A stretch of DNA of 64,000 nucleotides. Source: Clarkia xantiana subsp. parviflora (taxonomy: Eukaryota > Streptophyta > Magnoliopsida > Myrtales > Onagraceae). The position numbers and the translations under genes were made by a program. Of the stretch, positions 21,375 to 33,667 are shown piece by piece. The notes under the pieces are model-generated. The model was not told where the DNA came from. It saw only the letters and a list, made by a program, of their open reading frames with translations, and searched no databases. The stretch lies in NCBI GenBank assembly GCA_036873135.1, contig JAPTYO010000005.1, positions 8,782,166 to 8,846,165 of the forward strand, in the 5' to 3' direction. Every line of letters begins with the position of its first letter. Positions within the stretch are counted from its first letter, which is position 1.

Positions 21375-23093
21375 TTGGTTCCTAGTGGGAGTATAATTCC
21401 TAGTGGGAGCATTGTTCCTAGTGGGAGGGTAGTTCAAGATGGGAATAACGAGCCTAGACGTAGTCAAAGGCAGAGAACTTCTCCAAAGAAGTATCCCATT
21501 GAGAATGGTGAGTTATTCACTTTGACTTCGATTGATGAAATGGTAACGGTTCAACAAGCTCTGGAAGGTCCTCAAGCGAATAAATGGAGGAAAGCAATGG
21601 AGGAAGATATCACCTTAATGGAAGCCAATTCTGTTTGGACGTTAGTTGATTTGCCTGATAATCACAGAGCAATCGAGGCTAAGTGGGTTCTTAAATTGAA
21701 ACTCACCGCTGATGGAAATGTTTAACGCTACAAAGCTTGACTTGTCGCGAAAGGATATACCAAACTCCACAGAGTGGACTTTGATAAGACTTACTCACCG
21801 ACTGTATGTTATACAACAGTTCGGGCCATTTTGGCCTTGGTTGCTAGCCTCGATCCCGAGCTGCATCATATGGATGTTAAGACTCCCTTCCTTCATGGAA
21901 ACTTGGAGGAAGAGATCTACATGGAGTAACCAGAGGGTTTCTTATCCCCTAGAAACGAACGTAAAGTTTATAAACTCCTAAAGATCGATCTATGGTCTTA
22001 AACAATTATCCCAACAATGGTACCGCAGGTTCCACGAGGAAATCATGGGCAACGGATTCGTGAATCTTCACGAGGATCCCTGCGTGTACACGAAGAACTC
22101 GGGGTCAAAGTATGTTATCTTGAGGCAATATGTCGATGACATCCTTATTTCCGCGAACGATGTGAGTTATTTGCAAAAGTCAAAGTCCTTGTTAGCATCT
22201 GTATTCGAGATGAAGGAGATGGGCGAGTCCACTTACATATTGGGCATTAAAATTTCTAGAGATCGTGGCGCTCGAAAATTATGTCTTTCTCATGAATCCT
22301 ATATCAACAAGATGTTAGAAGGTTCAATCTATATGATGCTAAACCCGTGGAAACACCGGTTGTATATGGGTGTGCGTTGTCCAAGCGTGATGGCCCAAAG
22401 AACCTGGTAGAGTGTGAACAGATAAAAAGTGCAGAGTACTTTAGTATGGTAGGAGGTCTGATGTACGCGATGCAATGCACTCGTCTCGGTATCTAGTACG
22501 TTGTGGGACTAGTAGCGCGTTTCCAATCAAACCCCGACGATCAACATTTAAAAGCCGTCAAACAAATTATGAGATATCTGGCAGACTACGGAATGTGCTA
22601 TGAGGGAAGTAAGCTTGAACTGATAGGATATAGTGACGCCTACCAGGGTGGTGATCTAGATGATCGTAAGTCTACCTCAGGAGGAGTGTTTCTCCTTACT
22701 TATGCTGCCATCTCTTGGATGAGCAAGAAGCAATCATGTGGCACGCTGTCTACTATGGAATCAGAATTCGTAGCTCTCTCAAATAATACACAGGAAGCTG
22801 TCTGGCTAAAGAGGCTCTTTACCGCCTTGCTTGACGTCGAGGACATGAGTAAGCCTTTGTGCATTTATTTTGATAGCCAAGCAGCAATAGGGGCAGTCAA
22901 GAATCCAAAGTACCATAGTAGGACAAAACACATTGATATTAAATACAACCATGTGATGAGTGTGGTAGAGGACAAGCTGATCACAACTGAATTCATGCCT
23001 TCTGAAAATATGGTTGCGGATCCTTTAACCAAACACTTACGCAGAGAAGTTTTCGAAAAGCAAGTAAAACTGCTTGGCGTGCGTAGGATGTGA
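21375..23093 (+). pseudogene. Copia RT-RNase H polyprotein fragment (copy A)
   Basis: 21375-21725 gives a linker with PSG repeats and then the RT start (QALEGPQANKWRKAMEEDI, WVLKLKLTADGNV). 22045-22410 contains the catalytic motif YVDDILI of RT. 22503-23093 is the RNase H domain with GYSDA..GGD.DDRKSTSG, LSTMESEFVAL and the terminal ADPLTK..R. Reading frame breaks occur near 21724, 22000, 22340 and 22497, and RT motifs between 21725 and 22040 are frameshifted. Intact copia proteins perform reverse transcription in cytoplasmic particles. This one cannot be translated through. Confidence 0.85.
21388..21450 (+). repeat. Threefold 18-bp repeat encoding PSG units
   Basis: ttcctagtgggag recurs three times at 18-bp spacing and encodes a VPSGSI-like repeat between integrase and RT. 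The equivalent linkers of copies B and C have related, less regular PSG repeats. Confidence 0.75.
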
Positions 23094-24192
23094 AAGGCTT
23101 GCAATGAGTGACAATAACATATTTTGGATTTGAAGCTTTTGAATAAAAGAGTTGATTTTTGAGTTTATGATTTTCACGACGTCATAATGATTCGGATGTA
23201 CAGTTTATAAACTAGTCGTTGGAGCGTAAAACCCCTAATAAAATATGTCGAATGTGGACCCTGACTCGTCACACGGGCACGGTCATCTTGATGGAAGTAA
23301 AACCTCAACAATATCAAGACTGGCTAAGCGCCATGGTATTTCGAAAGAGAAACCTGGTTATGCAAAACGATCATTTGGTTTCAGAGTAACACGACCTGAT
23401 CAAAAATTTTTAGATCGTCGTGACGAACTTTGTTCGTCTACCACCACATTCTGGGCTAGATGAGAATCTATGATAGCATATGTCATTCCCACTCCTGATA
23501 TAAATAAATTCAGGTTATGCTATTAACGCATACTTCATACTGCGTGTGCCACGTTCGACCACGGGATCAGGCTCGGTTATGTTAGACGGGATCTTCTGAG
23601 ATTCTGAAGGACACAAACATCTTCAGCTTGAGTGTGACTGATCCCGGGTGCTAATTGAAGAAGCACCCAAAGTACCCTTATCACTCGGAACTCATATCCT
23701 ATGTTGGGCTCAATGTCGCTCCCAAGCATACAAGCGTAGCGCCCGAACAAAAAGGCCAAGTGACCACGTTTTTTGCCCTGGTTGAGTTCGACTGAGGATA
23801 TGAGTGATGGGGATGATCATGTACATCTGTCATTCTCCGACTCTTGTATTCACTAGGTGGCCACCAACTGGATATTAGTTGAAGATTGTGAATACTTGTA
23901 GGGATGCCTTGGAGAAGTATTCCTTTGGAAAACTAGGCAATTAGAGAATAACAGTTGACCAGGGGTACAACGCGGCACAGAGAAGTAACATATTGGTAAC
24001 AAAAAGGGAATCAACGTTCCGCGGATGCTACAACACTCTTAACTGATGAGTAGCACAATGTCTGTTGTGTTTGTTGGTCGCACGGAAAACCTCATATGAA
24101 CGAGAGGAAACTGGATTGGATCGAAGACCAAGTATTGATGTGTTGGTCGACAACGTCTTAATAAGCATCATCCCATTCCGGCGAGTGGAAGT
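23094..24192 (+). other. Long 3' non-coding tract of copia copy A
   Basis: Between the RNase H stop and the LTR lie 1.1 kb with no ORF of note. Blocks such as tatgtcgaatgtgg, ttccgcggatgctacaac and cactaggtggccaccaac recur in copies B and C at matching positions. The tract ends in the polypurine site gcgagtggaagt (24181-24192). Confidence 0.7.
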
Positions 24193-24778
24193 TGTTGGCA
24201 TTTGGAGTATATGGGCCGCCGTAATAGGGAGCCCACTAATATATGCCCAACATCCTAAGAATAATTGGGGTATGTCACATTAGGGATTTTAGGTCAGGCC
24301 AAAATCTCAATGGACCATACGAGGCCCAAATTGGGCCTACCCTATTATGTTGTTCGGATGAACTAGGTGAGTGAGCCTTAAGGGGTTTTGCTCACCACCT
24401 CTATAAATATGAGGTAGGGATTTCTTTGGGGTTAATCACTCTCTCCCTTTTAGTTGTGACACAAGAAATCCCTCTCCCTATTTACATAGTGTTTCGGCCG
24501 AACCTCAAGTCACACAAGGAGGTACCGAATTGTCTAGTACAATTCAGCCCAGAGATCCATCCCAACAACCAAATTGAAGAGGCTTTGTTGTGGAGACCAT
24601 TGCATGTGGATTTCTCTCAATTCAGAGTTCCCGCAGGACACTGTCCGGAAGATCGTGAACTCCCTCGTGATGTTCTTGGGCTGCAGAAAGCAAAACTGGT
24701 ATGTGTTCTTATCCGCTGCGTAATCTGTTTACAAGCATGTACCTGAGTTTTGATCCGTAATTGTATCCTTTAAATCCA
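24193..24778 (+). repeat. 3' LTR of copia copy A
   Basis: It starts with tgttggcat after the polypurine tract and contains a TATA box (ctctataaatat, about 24398-24409), then blocks homologous to the LTRs at 50530-51120 and 61744-62340 (agatcgtgaactccctc, cgctgcgtaat). The right end has decayed, so 24778 is approximate. Confidence 0.75.
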
Positions 24779-25222
24779 TCATCTAGAAGTATTCTTATGC
24801 TAATAGAAATATAATAAACTATAAATTTAGTAATTTTTCTACCGGTCATGTAGAGTTGCCTTCACGCATTAATTTTGTATATAAGAAGAAATATCAAATT
24901 TCTTTAAAGAGCCAATATTGTCCTTATTAAGTATAAAGAGTGGTATAAAGATTCTCTTTTGTTGTCTTTGACACATTTCAGATAAAGTAAGGATCTAAAT
25001 TAAGAATTTATAATCCTCATAAAGTAAAGATCAAATAGAATTTAACGGATTTAAAATCTAAGGACTTCAAAGAAATCTACAACCTATAATAGTCTATAAA
25101 AATAAAGTTTATGGATAGTGAACAATAGTGGGAGGATTGATTTCCTAGAAATCTATTCTTGCTAGTTTTTAGTGAAAAGTAATTTTTGGTTACATCGATA
25201 TAAATGGATCGTTAAGGTAGAG
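24779..25222. other. AT-rich spacer
   Basis: No gene or repeat recognised. It ends with aaggtagag (25214-25222), the left copy of the probable LINE target duplication. Confidence 0.5.
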
Positions 25223-26233
25223 GTACGAAGGTTGAATTGGTAGTCACTGTTTAGACACTCTCCAAAACAGCCTCATAGCATGGAGCTTCAACTGGCCTCA
25301 ACTCAACACAAGCACAAGCCACCAACAGACACCGGAACCAAGAACGAAACCACCCTCGATTGGCCAACATCTTTGCCGGCCCAACCATACAAACACCACG
25401 AAGACTCACCACAAAACCTAACTTCCTTCCGATTCAGTCTTGTCAACATTAACTGTAAACACTATGCTGCCACAAAGACTTAATAACACATACAATCATC
25501 ACAGCAGCTACACCTCCTCGATTGGAGAGTCTGTCACTTCGACACTTTGAATGCCTGGAGATGATTGTCAACCACCTCACCCACATGAGACCTCTAAGAG
25601 GTCACCTCTTCCGTACTCACATATGCTCTCTCCACCACTCACACCCTCACCTGAAGCAAACGAAGCCAAACCTTTCCATAACTAGTGCAGCGAAGCAAAC
25701 TACAACCACAACAACCCTAATTCCACCGTCCGTAACCATACACAACACCATTGCCACTTTTCCTTGCAACCCCCACGACGACACACGCGCTTTTATCTAC
25801 CGCGATCCCCAACGACGCGCCGAGAGAATCTAAGCCACGCGCTCTCTAGTGCATCTACCTACCATCCCCGCTGAAGTGAACGTCCCCAGAGCCCATCAAG
25901 ACCACCAGATTATTAGCTCAGGCCAGAAGGCCCAAATCAACATGGCCAAAGCCCAATAGAAGAGTCGGACTCTCAAGGCAAAGCCCATCCAACGTCAGCC
26001 CAACTCCTAGTCGACGCAGCGATACATAGGCTCATCCAGACCCTGACTGAGGAGCGAAGGAAAATCTTGGCCCAGACAGAATTCGTGCCAGCCCAGGAAG
26101 CAAACAAAGGAGCTCTAAAGACCAGCCCAACTCACGAGGACTCCAGCCGTACATCAAATTTTCAAACCGACTCTTTAAACCCGAAACCAAAGCGGGACGG
26201 ACCAACCCAATTTCATCTCCACGTCCTCAGGTA

Positions 26234-27960
26234 ATGGACCCCACTAACTGGTTTTTAATTTTAGCGGAAAGATTCCTCCATAACAATCGAGTTAGCCGCG
26301 ATCTTGTGGAAATTTGTTAAATCAGGTTTGGAAAATTACGAAAGTGTCCGAAATTCATGTCAGGACGGACAAAAAATAATGTTTGCTTTCGAAAACTTGT
26401 TGGATGTAAAAGAAGTTTTGGCAAACACCCCCTACAATATTGATGGATCACTTCTAATTCTAATAGAATGCACACACAATGCTGTCTCGGATGAGATCCC
26501 TGCCTAGAATGTCTCGTCCTAGATCGACATAAAAAAATATGCCTTCCGGTTCGATGAATCTACAAACAGTATAGTGGATAGCCTCGCATGTGGGCGATGT
26601 GGTGCAAATAGGAGAGAATTTGTGCAAATAGGAGAGAATTTGTCCAAACCTTGGGAGGTTGCATTTCCCTGAGTCCAAGTTTCGATGGACTTGGACAGGC
26701 CCGTAGTACCCGGCATATTTCTCCCTAATAACCCAGCAGATAGACCCGTAACCATCAAGTATCGCAATAGGCTCCCATGTAACACATGCGGTCATTTCGC
26801 TCATAGGGAGAGACAATGCCCAACAACAAAGCGTTTAGCAGAGGAACAATTGCTCTGCTGCAAAAAATGGATAAACCGCCATCAAGGGATGCAAGCAATC
26901 GAGAGAATCGAGGGGATTCTCTAAACCCAAAAAAATAACAACGGCAGTGGGAGAATTCTCAACTGTATCAAGTGGAACCCTGAAACTGAATTCAATGCTC
27001 CGGGCAACGATACAGTAGACACCCCAAGGCCAAGAAACTCGAAGCATAAACAGAACCACCATGTGGAATCGTCATCTCAGCCAAATCACCAACCTAGCAA
27101 GGGCACAATACACCGGGAACAATCCAATGGTACCCACTTCTAGAACTTTCTTAGTGCCGCCCTCGCATTGGTTACTCCGTAGATGACGAAACAGTACGCT
27201 GGAAATTTTACAGGAATGGGGGTTGCTTTCCACTCCAATGAATCAGTCTCTATGCCTTCCACGTGGTCCGTTCCACTAGTGTTTCAGAAGACACCCCATA
27301 TACAAAACCCGACCCCAACGTGGAGTCCACCACACTTCAACCGGGGCACAATCCAAACCGGTGGGCCAGAGAGGGGAACGAACCATAACAATCTTGACAA
27401 TCAGATTCCCCTTCTTGATCACCACCAGGCGGACCAATACCTAAACCCTAATGACTTCATGCAGATTCCTCCCCCCCCCCCCCCCCCCCCCCCAATCCCC
27501 TTTATCCAACCTTGCAGTCCAACTCCAAAGTCGACTGGGCTCTTTACGCCATTCCTCTTTCCCATCTCTACCAGATTTTGATCTGGGATTGGATGAAATC
27601 CAGCTACACTTAATGGCAGAATGGACTCCGGAAGAGGAACAATTCCAAGATCTGGATAAATTTGTCACTGAGATCACCCCGACGGTGGAGGAAGAACCCA
27701 TGGGTTTCAACCTAAATTCAGAACCCGTAATGATGGATGGAATGACTGAGCCCCCTCAGGACGGCAAGGTTAACGAGCCCAAACCGGCGGGCGAGGAAGC
27801 TTTGGTGACCAGACGCCCTGGAAAGGAAGCGATGGATCCACAGACGACCGCCATGGAGGAAGAGCTGCGCCCAAAAAAAGAGAACCAGGACCATCCCAAT
27901 TCCGGCTCCGATGCCACCAAGACGCATCTCACCCCGCATAGGAGCAAGGATGTCTATTAG
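26234..27960 (+). pseudogene. LINE ORF1 (nucleic-acid-binding, DUF4283/zf-CCHC type)
   Basis: The likely original start is atggacccc at 26234. The DUF4283-like block (QKIMFAFENLLDVKEVLANT) lies in 26304-26507. The downstream block VTIKYRNRLPCNTCGHFAHR with ERQCP (26685-26924) is a CCHC zinc knuckle (CX2CX4HX4C, intact). A proline-rich acidic region follows (27183-27960). Breaks lie at the stops near 26316 and 26505 and at the C run 27471-27493. In plant LINEs this protein binds element RNA in the particle that carries out insertion. Confidence 0.8.
27471..27493. repeat. Poly-C run of 23 within LINE ORF1
   Basis: 23 C residues encode a proline run in ORF1, and the open frame changes at this point (27183-27581 versus 27451-27960). 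The run length is uncertain in any assembly. Confidence 0.9.
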
Positions 27961-28137
27961 TCCAAGGCCATTCCACGAACGTGTTATCCGTCACTTGCTC
28001 ATGCAGAAAACCAACACCCCAGAGGTAGTACGTTTAACGCACAAGTGTCTTTGTTTTCACATCCTATGTGTGATTATTTAGATGCAGTAGATAGCTCGAG
28101 TACGGCAGATCACCTTGTGATTCTGACGGAAACATTA

Positions 28138-31100
28138 TGATAATACTAGCTTGGAACTGTCTGGGGGCCGGGAATAACCTGACAGTCCAACATATTAGGA
28201 ATATTATTAGTATAAATAAACCTAATATAGTCTTCATAGCTGAGGTCAAAAGTTAACTAGACAGACTTAAGCAAACCATCAGTCGGGTTGGTCTAAATGA
28301 GAGCTTATCCATTCTACCGGAGGAGACAAAGGGAGGTCTTCTCTTAGCATGAGACGACCTTACTAACATCACAATCACACAGTCCAGTCAAAATGCTATC
28401 CACACCGCCATCTCACATCACCAAAGAACCTTTTCTTGGGAAGGGTAATTCGTGTACGCCATCTAAACCAATTAATCGTCCGCAATTCTGGGATAACATC
28501 TGTTCCTACAAAAATTCCAGATCAAGCGCATCCCCTTGGATGATTTTGGGCGATTTTAATGACATATGGAGCTTCTCGGAAAAAGAAGGCGGAACCCAAG
28601 TTCCGGCATCCAAAATACTACAGGCACACACCAGATCGGATACTCTAGATTTGATGGACTTGGGGTAGTCAAGTTAGGAATTCACCTGGTCAAACAGACG
28701 TGAACCACCTCACACCGGCAGAGAAAGACTGGACAAAGCTTTTAGCAATCCCGAATGGCAGTTTCTTTCCCCGATAGTAAGAAATCGGCATCCTGAAACC
28801 ATTGTATCAGATCACTGCCCAATCCTACTGACTTGCTTACCGAAAATTGCTCCACACGAAAGAATCGACTATTCCAGTTCGATTCCATGTGGCTGGACCA
28901 TACCTCATTCATGGACTTGCTACAAAAATCGCGGAACTGGTTTCCTTCCAGCAGTGCCCAAGCACGTCTTTGCCAAAAGCTACGTCTATTCAAAGCAGAC
29001 GTCGGAAAATGGAACCAAAAAATTTCCGGTCATGTAGACTTAGCCATACAGAAATGCCTCAACAATCTCAACACAAAACAGGAGAATAATGCCACGGAAC
29101 CCGAAATCGACCAACTCATACACCGACTAAGAGAGCTATACACCTTCCAAGAGGTAATGTGGAGACAGAAATGGAGGCAATTATAGCTAACAATAGGGGA
29201 TCGCAACACGAAGTTCTTCCATGCCTATACCCTTGTAAGAAGAAGACGTAATGCAATGCTAAGTGTTGAACTTGATGATGGAACTATCATAGAGGACCCA
29301 GATGAGGTAATGCGCCACACCAAAACCCATTATCAAACAATCTTCCAGACTCAACCAAATCTGGCTCAGCCTACCTCACCAAGATCAAATATCCTCTTAA
29401 CTGAGCCTGAAAGCGCAAGCAACCCGAGTGAAGATGTCACACACTTGGAAAGGGACACGGCGCTATCTCAACACGGACTGGATAAATCCCCAGGACCTGA
29501 CGGTTATCCTCCCCGGTTTTACAAACGAACAGTGGAGTTCACAAGGACTGATGTGGCCAAAGCTACCCAGCATTTTTTCCACGATGGCAAGATGGAACTG
29601 GGGACCAACTACACCACAATTTTCTTGCTCCCAAAATGTGAGCATCTGCGTTCCATGAAGGACTGGCGCCCGATAGGTTTGTGCAACACAACTTATAAAT
29701 TCCTCGCAAAAATATAAGTCAACCGCATCAGGGTAGTCATCCCAAACTTGATCTCCCCATTTCAAACGGATTTCGTACCAAGGAGAACGATCACAGACAA
29801 CACATTCCTAGCCCAGGAATTACTCCACACGATAAAGATGAGGAGGACAGGTCGCAAAGACTTATTCGCTCTAAAACTAGATATGAGCAAAGCCTACGAC
29901 AAGAAAAATGGACGTTCCTGTAGGTGGTACTAGTCAGTATGGATATCCCCCCAAATTTATAGGATGGATTATGGAATGCATCACTACATCATCCATCAAA
30001 ATCCTGATTAATGGGGAGTTGACAAAAACTTCAAACCAACAAGAGGACTAAGACAAGGTGATCCACTCTCTCCATACCTCTTCATACTGGTTGCTCAAAT
30101 GTTATCTTAAGAACTATCTAGGGCCCAGAAGGAAGGCCGGATACGTGGGATAAAACCCGGAAAACTCACACAGGAATTCACCCACCTCATTTTCACTGAC
30201 GACTGTTTCCTTTTTCTGGAAGCAACTCCGGAAAATGCGACCAACCTTAGGAGTATTTTGGACACATACCAAGCAGAGTCAGGTCAACTCATCAATTAAA
30301 TTAAATCAAGCATCATATTTAGTCCAAATATTTCTGAATTAATGGCGACCAACATTTCAGAAATCTTGGGTGTTCGGGATATGCTACCTGATGAGATATA
30401 CCGGGGCCTTCCTACCGATTAGTCCAAATGTAAGCGAAAGGTGGGGGAAAAAAATTGTTCTGAGAACCACATCGAGAATTCAAGGTTGGATGAACAAATT
30501 ACTATCACCAGCTGGTAAAGAGGTCATCATAAAACTAGTCGTAAGCGCAATCCCCACATACACAATGTCGTGTATTAACTTGTCAAAGAGAACAACGGGA
30601 CAACTTGACAAGTTAATAAGACACTTCTTGTGGAACTCGGATAATACACTGGATTTCTTGGGAAACGCTGTGCTAACCAAAGCAAAAAGGACTAAGGTTT
30701 CGGGACACACACTCGTTCAATTTATTCCTTCTAGCAAAACGCGCGGTAAGGGTGATCACCAACAAGGTATCTGTTTGGGCCAAATGCATAAAACAGAAGT
30801 ACCTGAGAAACACGTCGTTCTTTAACGCCAAACCTCAACAATACCATTCATCAGTCTAGACATCGCTCCTCAAACTACAGAAATTCCTGCTCCAAGGAAC
30901 AAGATGACACGTCGTAAACGGTCATTCCATAAACTTTTGGACTGACCTTTGGGTACCCAACATGGGATTGCTGAAGGACTGGGTAATCCAATCCATGATG
31001 ACTCCGTTAACTAAGGCCAGTCAATTCATCTCAAACGGTCGCTGGAGGATTGATGTTCTGGAAGACATTCTCCCCGTAGTTGTCACAAAGGCCATTGCCT

Positions 31101-32222
31101 TAATCGATCTTCCACTCTTTAACACGCCTGGCATCTTCCTATGGCTCCACAGCGGAATTTACACGGTAAAATCAGGGTACCACTTCATACACTCCTGTCT
31201 TCATCCAGAGACAGTGGGAACCTCGTCTGTAGCCACCACAATTGCCAATACATCTTTTTGGGGAAAAAACTTTGGAATTCCAAATTGCCTCCAAAAATTC
31301 GTATGTTCATCTGGAAGGGGCTGCAACATCGGTCTGCCACTCGGGCAGAATATACATAGGCGTATTCCCTCATTCAATCCCAAGTGTCATATTTGTTCTC
31401 GAAAAATAGAAACTTGGGATCGCGTCATGTGGCACTGTCAGTTCGCAAATAGAGTTTTGTTCAGTTCGAGTCTAGGAATCCACCCATCCAACACACCGTT
31501 CCAAATGGTGAAGGGATGGTTATTTGAGAAGGACCCTAGATTTCTGAATCCAGGGCCTAAGGATGAATTGTTTAGTCATAAATGTCTGATTTTGTGGGGT
31601 ATCTGGCTCGAGAGAAACTCATTCATTTTTAGGCAGAAGTCACCTACTGCCGAATCAGTCCTGAATTTCATACGTATGGATTCTATTGTTTTTTCTAACA
31701 TGTTTGATTTTGATCGAATTCCAGGCGTCCATCCCACATGCGCCCCATCAGACGTGAGACACAACCCTGGCACACACCAGACCCACCATAGTGTGTGAAG
31801 GGGTCGTACGAAGCACTACTAATACTATCTATGGAGCCGCATTTTTGCTTACAGAGAGTGAGGACATCTAGGCGGTTTTGATTACCTCGGCTTTTGGTGA
31901 TGACCCCCTTCTAGCGGAAGGATTAGCATGTCGGGCAGGTCTACTGTTAGCACGATCTTCACGTCGGAGTCCACATACCTTGTTCACGGACTCGACTAAT
32001 CTGCTCAAACAGATATCCTCCTCCTCTGCAGGCTGTATTCCGTCCCTTTTCCGCGTTTTCCATGATATTAGATTTCTTTTAAGCTTATTACCGGTTAGCA
32101 TTAAAAAAATTCATAGGGCGCGTGTTCGTTTAGCACATAACATTGTTACATTACCAGCTACCGCTGATGTAACGGGATGCTGGTTTGCCTCCGACCTTCC
32201 TTATTTCATGAGAAGGTCGTAG
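28138..32222 (+). pseudogene. LINE ORF2 (endonuclease, reverse transcriptase, RNase H)
   Basis: It starts with the apurinic-type endonuclease signature (IILAWNCLGAGNN...IVFIAEVKS) at 28140. GDFND (about 28548), FTWSNRR and SDHCPI (about 28810) follow in the same domain. RT motifs: DKSPGPDGYPPRFYK (29480), KDWRPIGLCNTTYKFLAKI (29660), FALKLDMSKAYD (29865) and a mutated catalytic box FTDDC instead of FADDC (about 30195). The zinc-binding segment KCHICSRKIETWDRVMWHC is at 31381-31440. The RNase H domain (LAEGLACRAGL, FTDSTNLL) ends at 32222. Stops and frameshifts occur throughout. Confidence 0.88.
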
Positions 32223-32286
32223 ACTCTTTTGTTCTTGGTGCATGCACGTATAATATTGTGTTTCCTTTGACAAAAAAAAGGTAGAG

Positions 32287-33353
32287 TGACCAACTTAGAA
32301 ACAACTTCATAAAGAGATTCAATTACAGAAAGCTAATTAGTTGAACATAGTTCACATAACAACTTATTATATAATAAATTAGTTTTGATAATGGAAGTCT
32401 ACAATATTTCATTTTTGACAATTATCGTACATCTCATTAATGTTGTTTTATGCAAATACAAAAACATAAGAAATGTCCAAATTTAAGTCACGTATGTCAT
32501 TAAGGATAACTTGAGTATGTATAACTAGAAGAAAAGTCAGTAAATTCATTAAATTACTAGAAGATGTGACATCATTGGTTGCATAAGACTTCTGGTAATA
32601 TTGAGGATATAAATTCAAGTTTGTGTGAATACTCAGATAAAGGGCATTGTATGATTATCTCATATTTGAGAAATAACATTATATTGTGGCTCCTTTGGCG
32701 CTCATTTAAGGTTGAAACTGACAAAGTTGGACATAAGTGACTTTTGAAAGTCATTCATCAAGTTTTTTTTTTTTCCTTAAGTGCTTATTTCTGAATTATT
32801 ATGTATCGTGGCTCATAGAAGGGAAGTACTAGAAACATGGTAATGGGTATCACCGACATGGCTCGTATGTAATAGTTTAGGAATGATTGGGGGCTCTCCA
32901 CAATCCGGAGAATATTTATTTTGACCAAATTTAGAACAGCAAAATATGAAATATATGTACCATGAGGCCAGAATGGAGAAAGTAAGATTATATTACGCAA
33001 CACTAGTTAATATATAAAAGAGTTTATTCTCTGTTAAAGTGGTCCACATGTTACATATATTTATTTGAGTATCTGCTCTAATATTTTAATTTTGTGGAAC
33101 TAAATGTTTAAGTCTAGTGGATGAGAGGACTTGTAAAGTTATTATTAATTATTTACTGGTTCCCAACGTTGACTATAAATAGATGGTACTGTCATTCATC
33201 CAGACATCCCATTCAGTTAGGCAGAAACCAAAAGATCGCTAGCTTAACATTCTATCTGCAAGTTATTATCAATTATTCATCCAATAATATCCGAAGTTAC
33301 CATACTAATTCTTCGATCTGATATTAATTTTGTTACATTGCAAGCATTAATAT
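32287..33353. other. AT-rich spacer with a promoter-like segment
   Basis: No coding region seen. At 33174-33182 the word tataaatag is followed by a leader-like segment (catccagacatcccattcag) resembling a plant promoter and 5' UTR, but the copia 5' LTR starts 170 bp downstream and no host reading frame follows. It may be the remains of a gene cut by copia D. Confidence 0.4.
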
Positions 33354-33655
33354 TGAGGCCTAGAAATGGCTCTGAGCCTTAGTGTCCACTATTATTGGGC
33401 CGGTCTGTGTTAGGCCCAGTCTTTGTTTTGGCCCGTTTCGGCTGGCCTGTTTCATTCTGAACTTTGTACTAAGTTTGTGGTCTTTTTGTTCCTTCTTTTA
33501 TTACTTTGGACCAATCTGTAATTGTTTGGTTTCGGTTAAATATTTAAGGGTGAAGGTCACCATTTGAAGGAACTGACCTAATGAACCCTTGATTGCTCTC
33601 TCTATTTTCTCTGCTAGGGTTTGCGCCGTTTCTTCACTCTGTCCGAAACTTTACA
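33354..33655 (+). repeat. 5' LTR of copia element D
   Basis: It begins with tgaggcctag and ends with ttaca, directly before a perfect initiator-tRNA primer site. It shares ttaggcccagt and aaatatttaagg with the 3' LTR at 40869-41061, but overall divergence is high, which suggests an old insertion. Confidence 0.7.
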
Positions 33656-33667
33656 TGGTATCAGAGC
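33656..33667 (+). promoter_or_regulatory. Primer-binding site (initiator tRNA-Met)
   Basis: tggtatcagagc is the canonical complement of the 3' end of plant initiator methionine tRNA, used by copia elements to start minus-strand synthesis. It follows the LTR without a gap. Confidence 0.9.

Larger units (their letters stand above)
20865..24778 (+). mobile_element. Copia element, family copy A, 5' truncated
   Basis: A Ty1/copia element retaining the integrase tail, the linker, RT, RNase H, about 1.1 kb of 3' non-coding sequence, a polypurine tract and a 3' LTR. Copies B (minus) and C (plus) further right share the same order and many exact words. The left edge abuts a gypsy gag fragment. The frames carry many stops and shifts, so the copy is dead. 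There is no 5' LTR, gag or protease. Confidence 0.85.
25223..32277 (+). mobile_element. Near full-length L1-type LINE, decayed
   Basis: A 7.05-kb non-LTR element: 5' leader, ORF1 (DUF4283 plus zinc knuckle), ORF2 (endonuclease, RT, zinc-binding, RNase H) and a short A-rich tail (caaaaaaaa, 32271-32279). The 9-bp word aaggtagag lies at both edges (25214-25222 and 32278-32286) and is a likely target duplication. It overlaps the A tail by two bases, so the true length is 7-9 bp. Many stops show that the copy is inactive. Confidence 0.85.
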
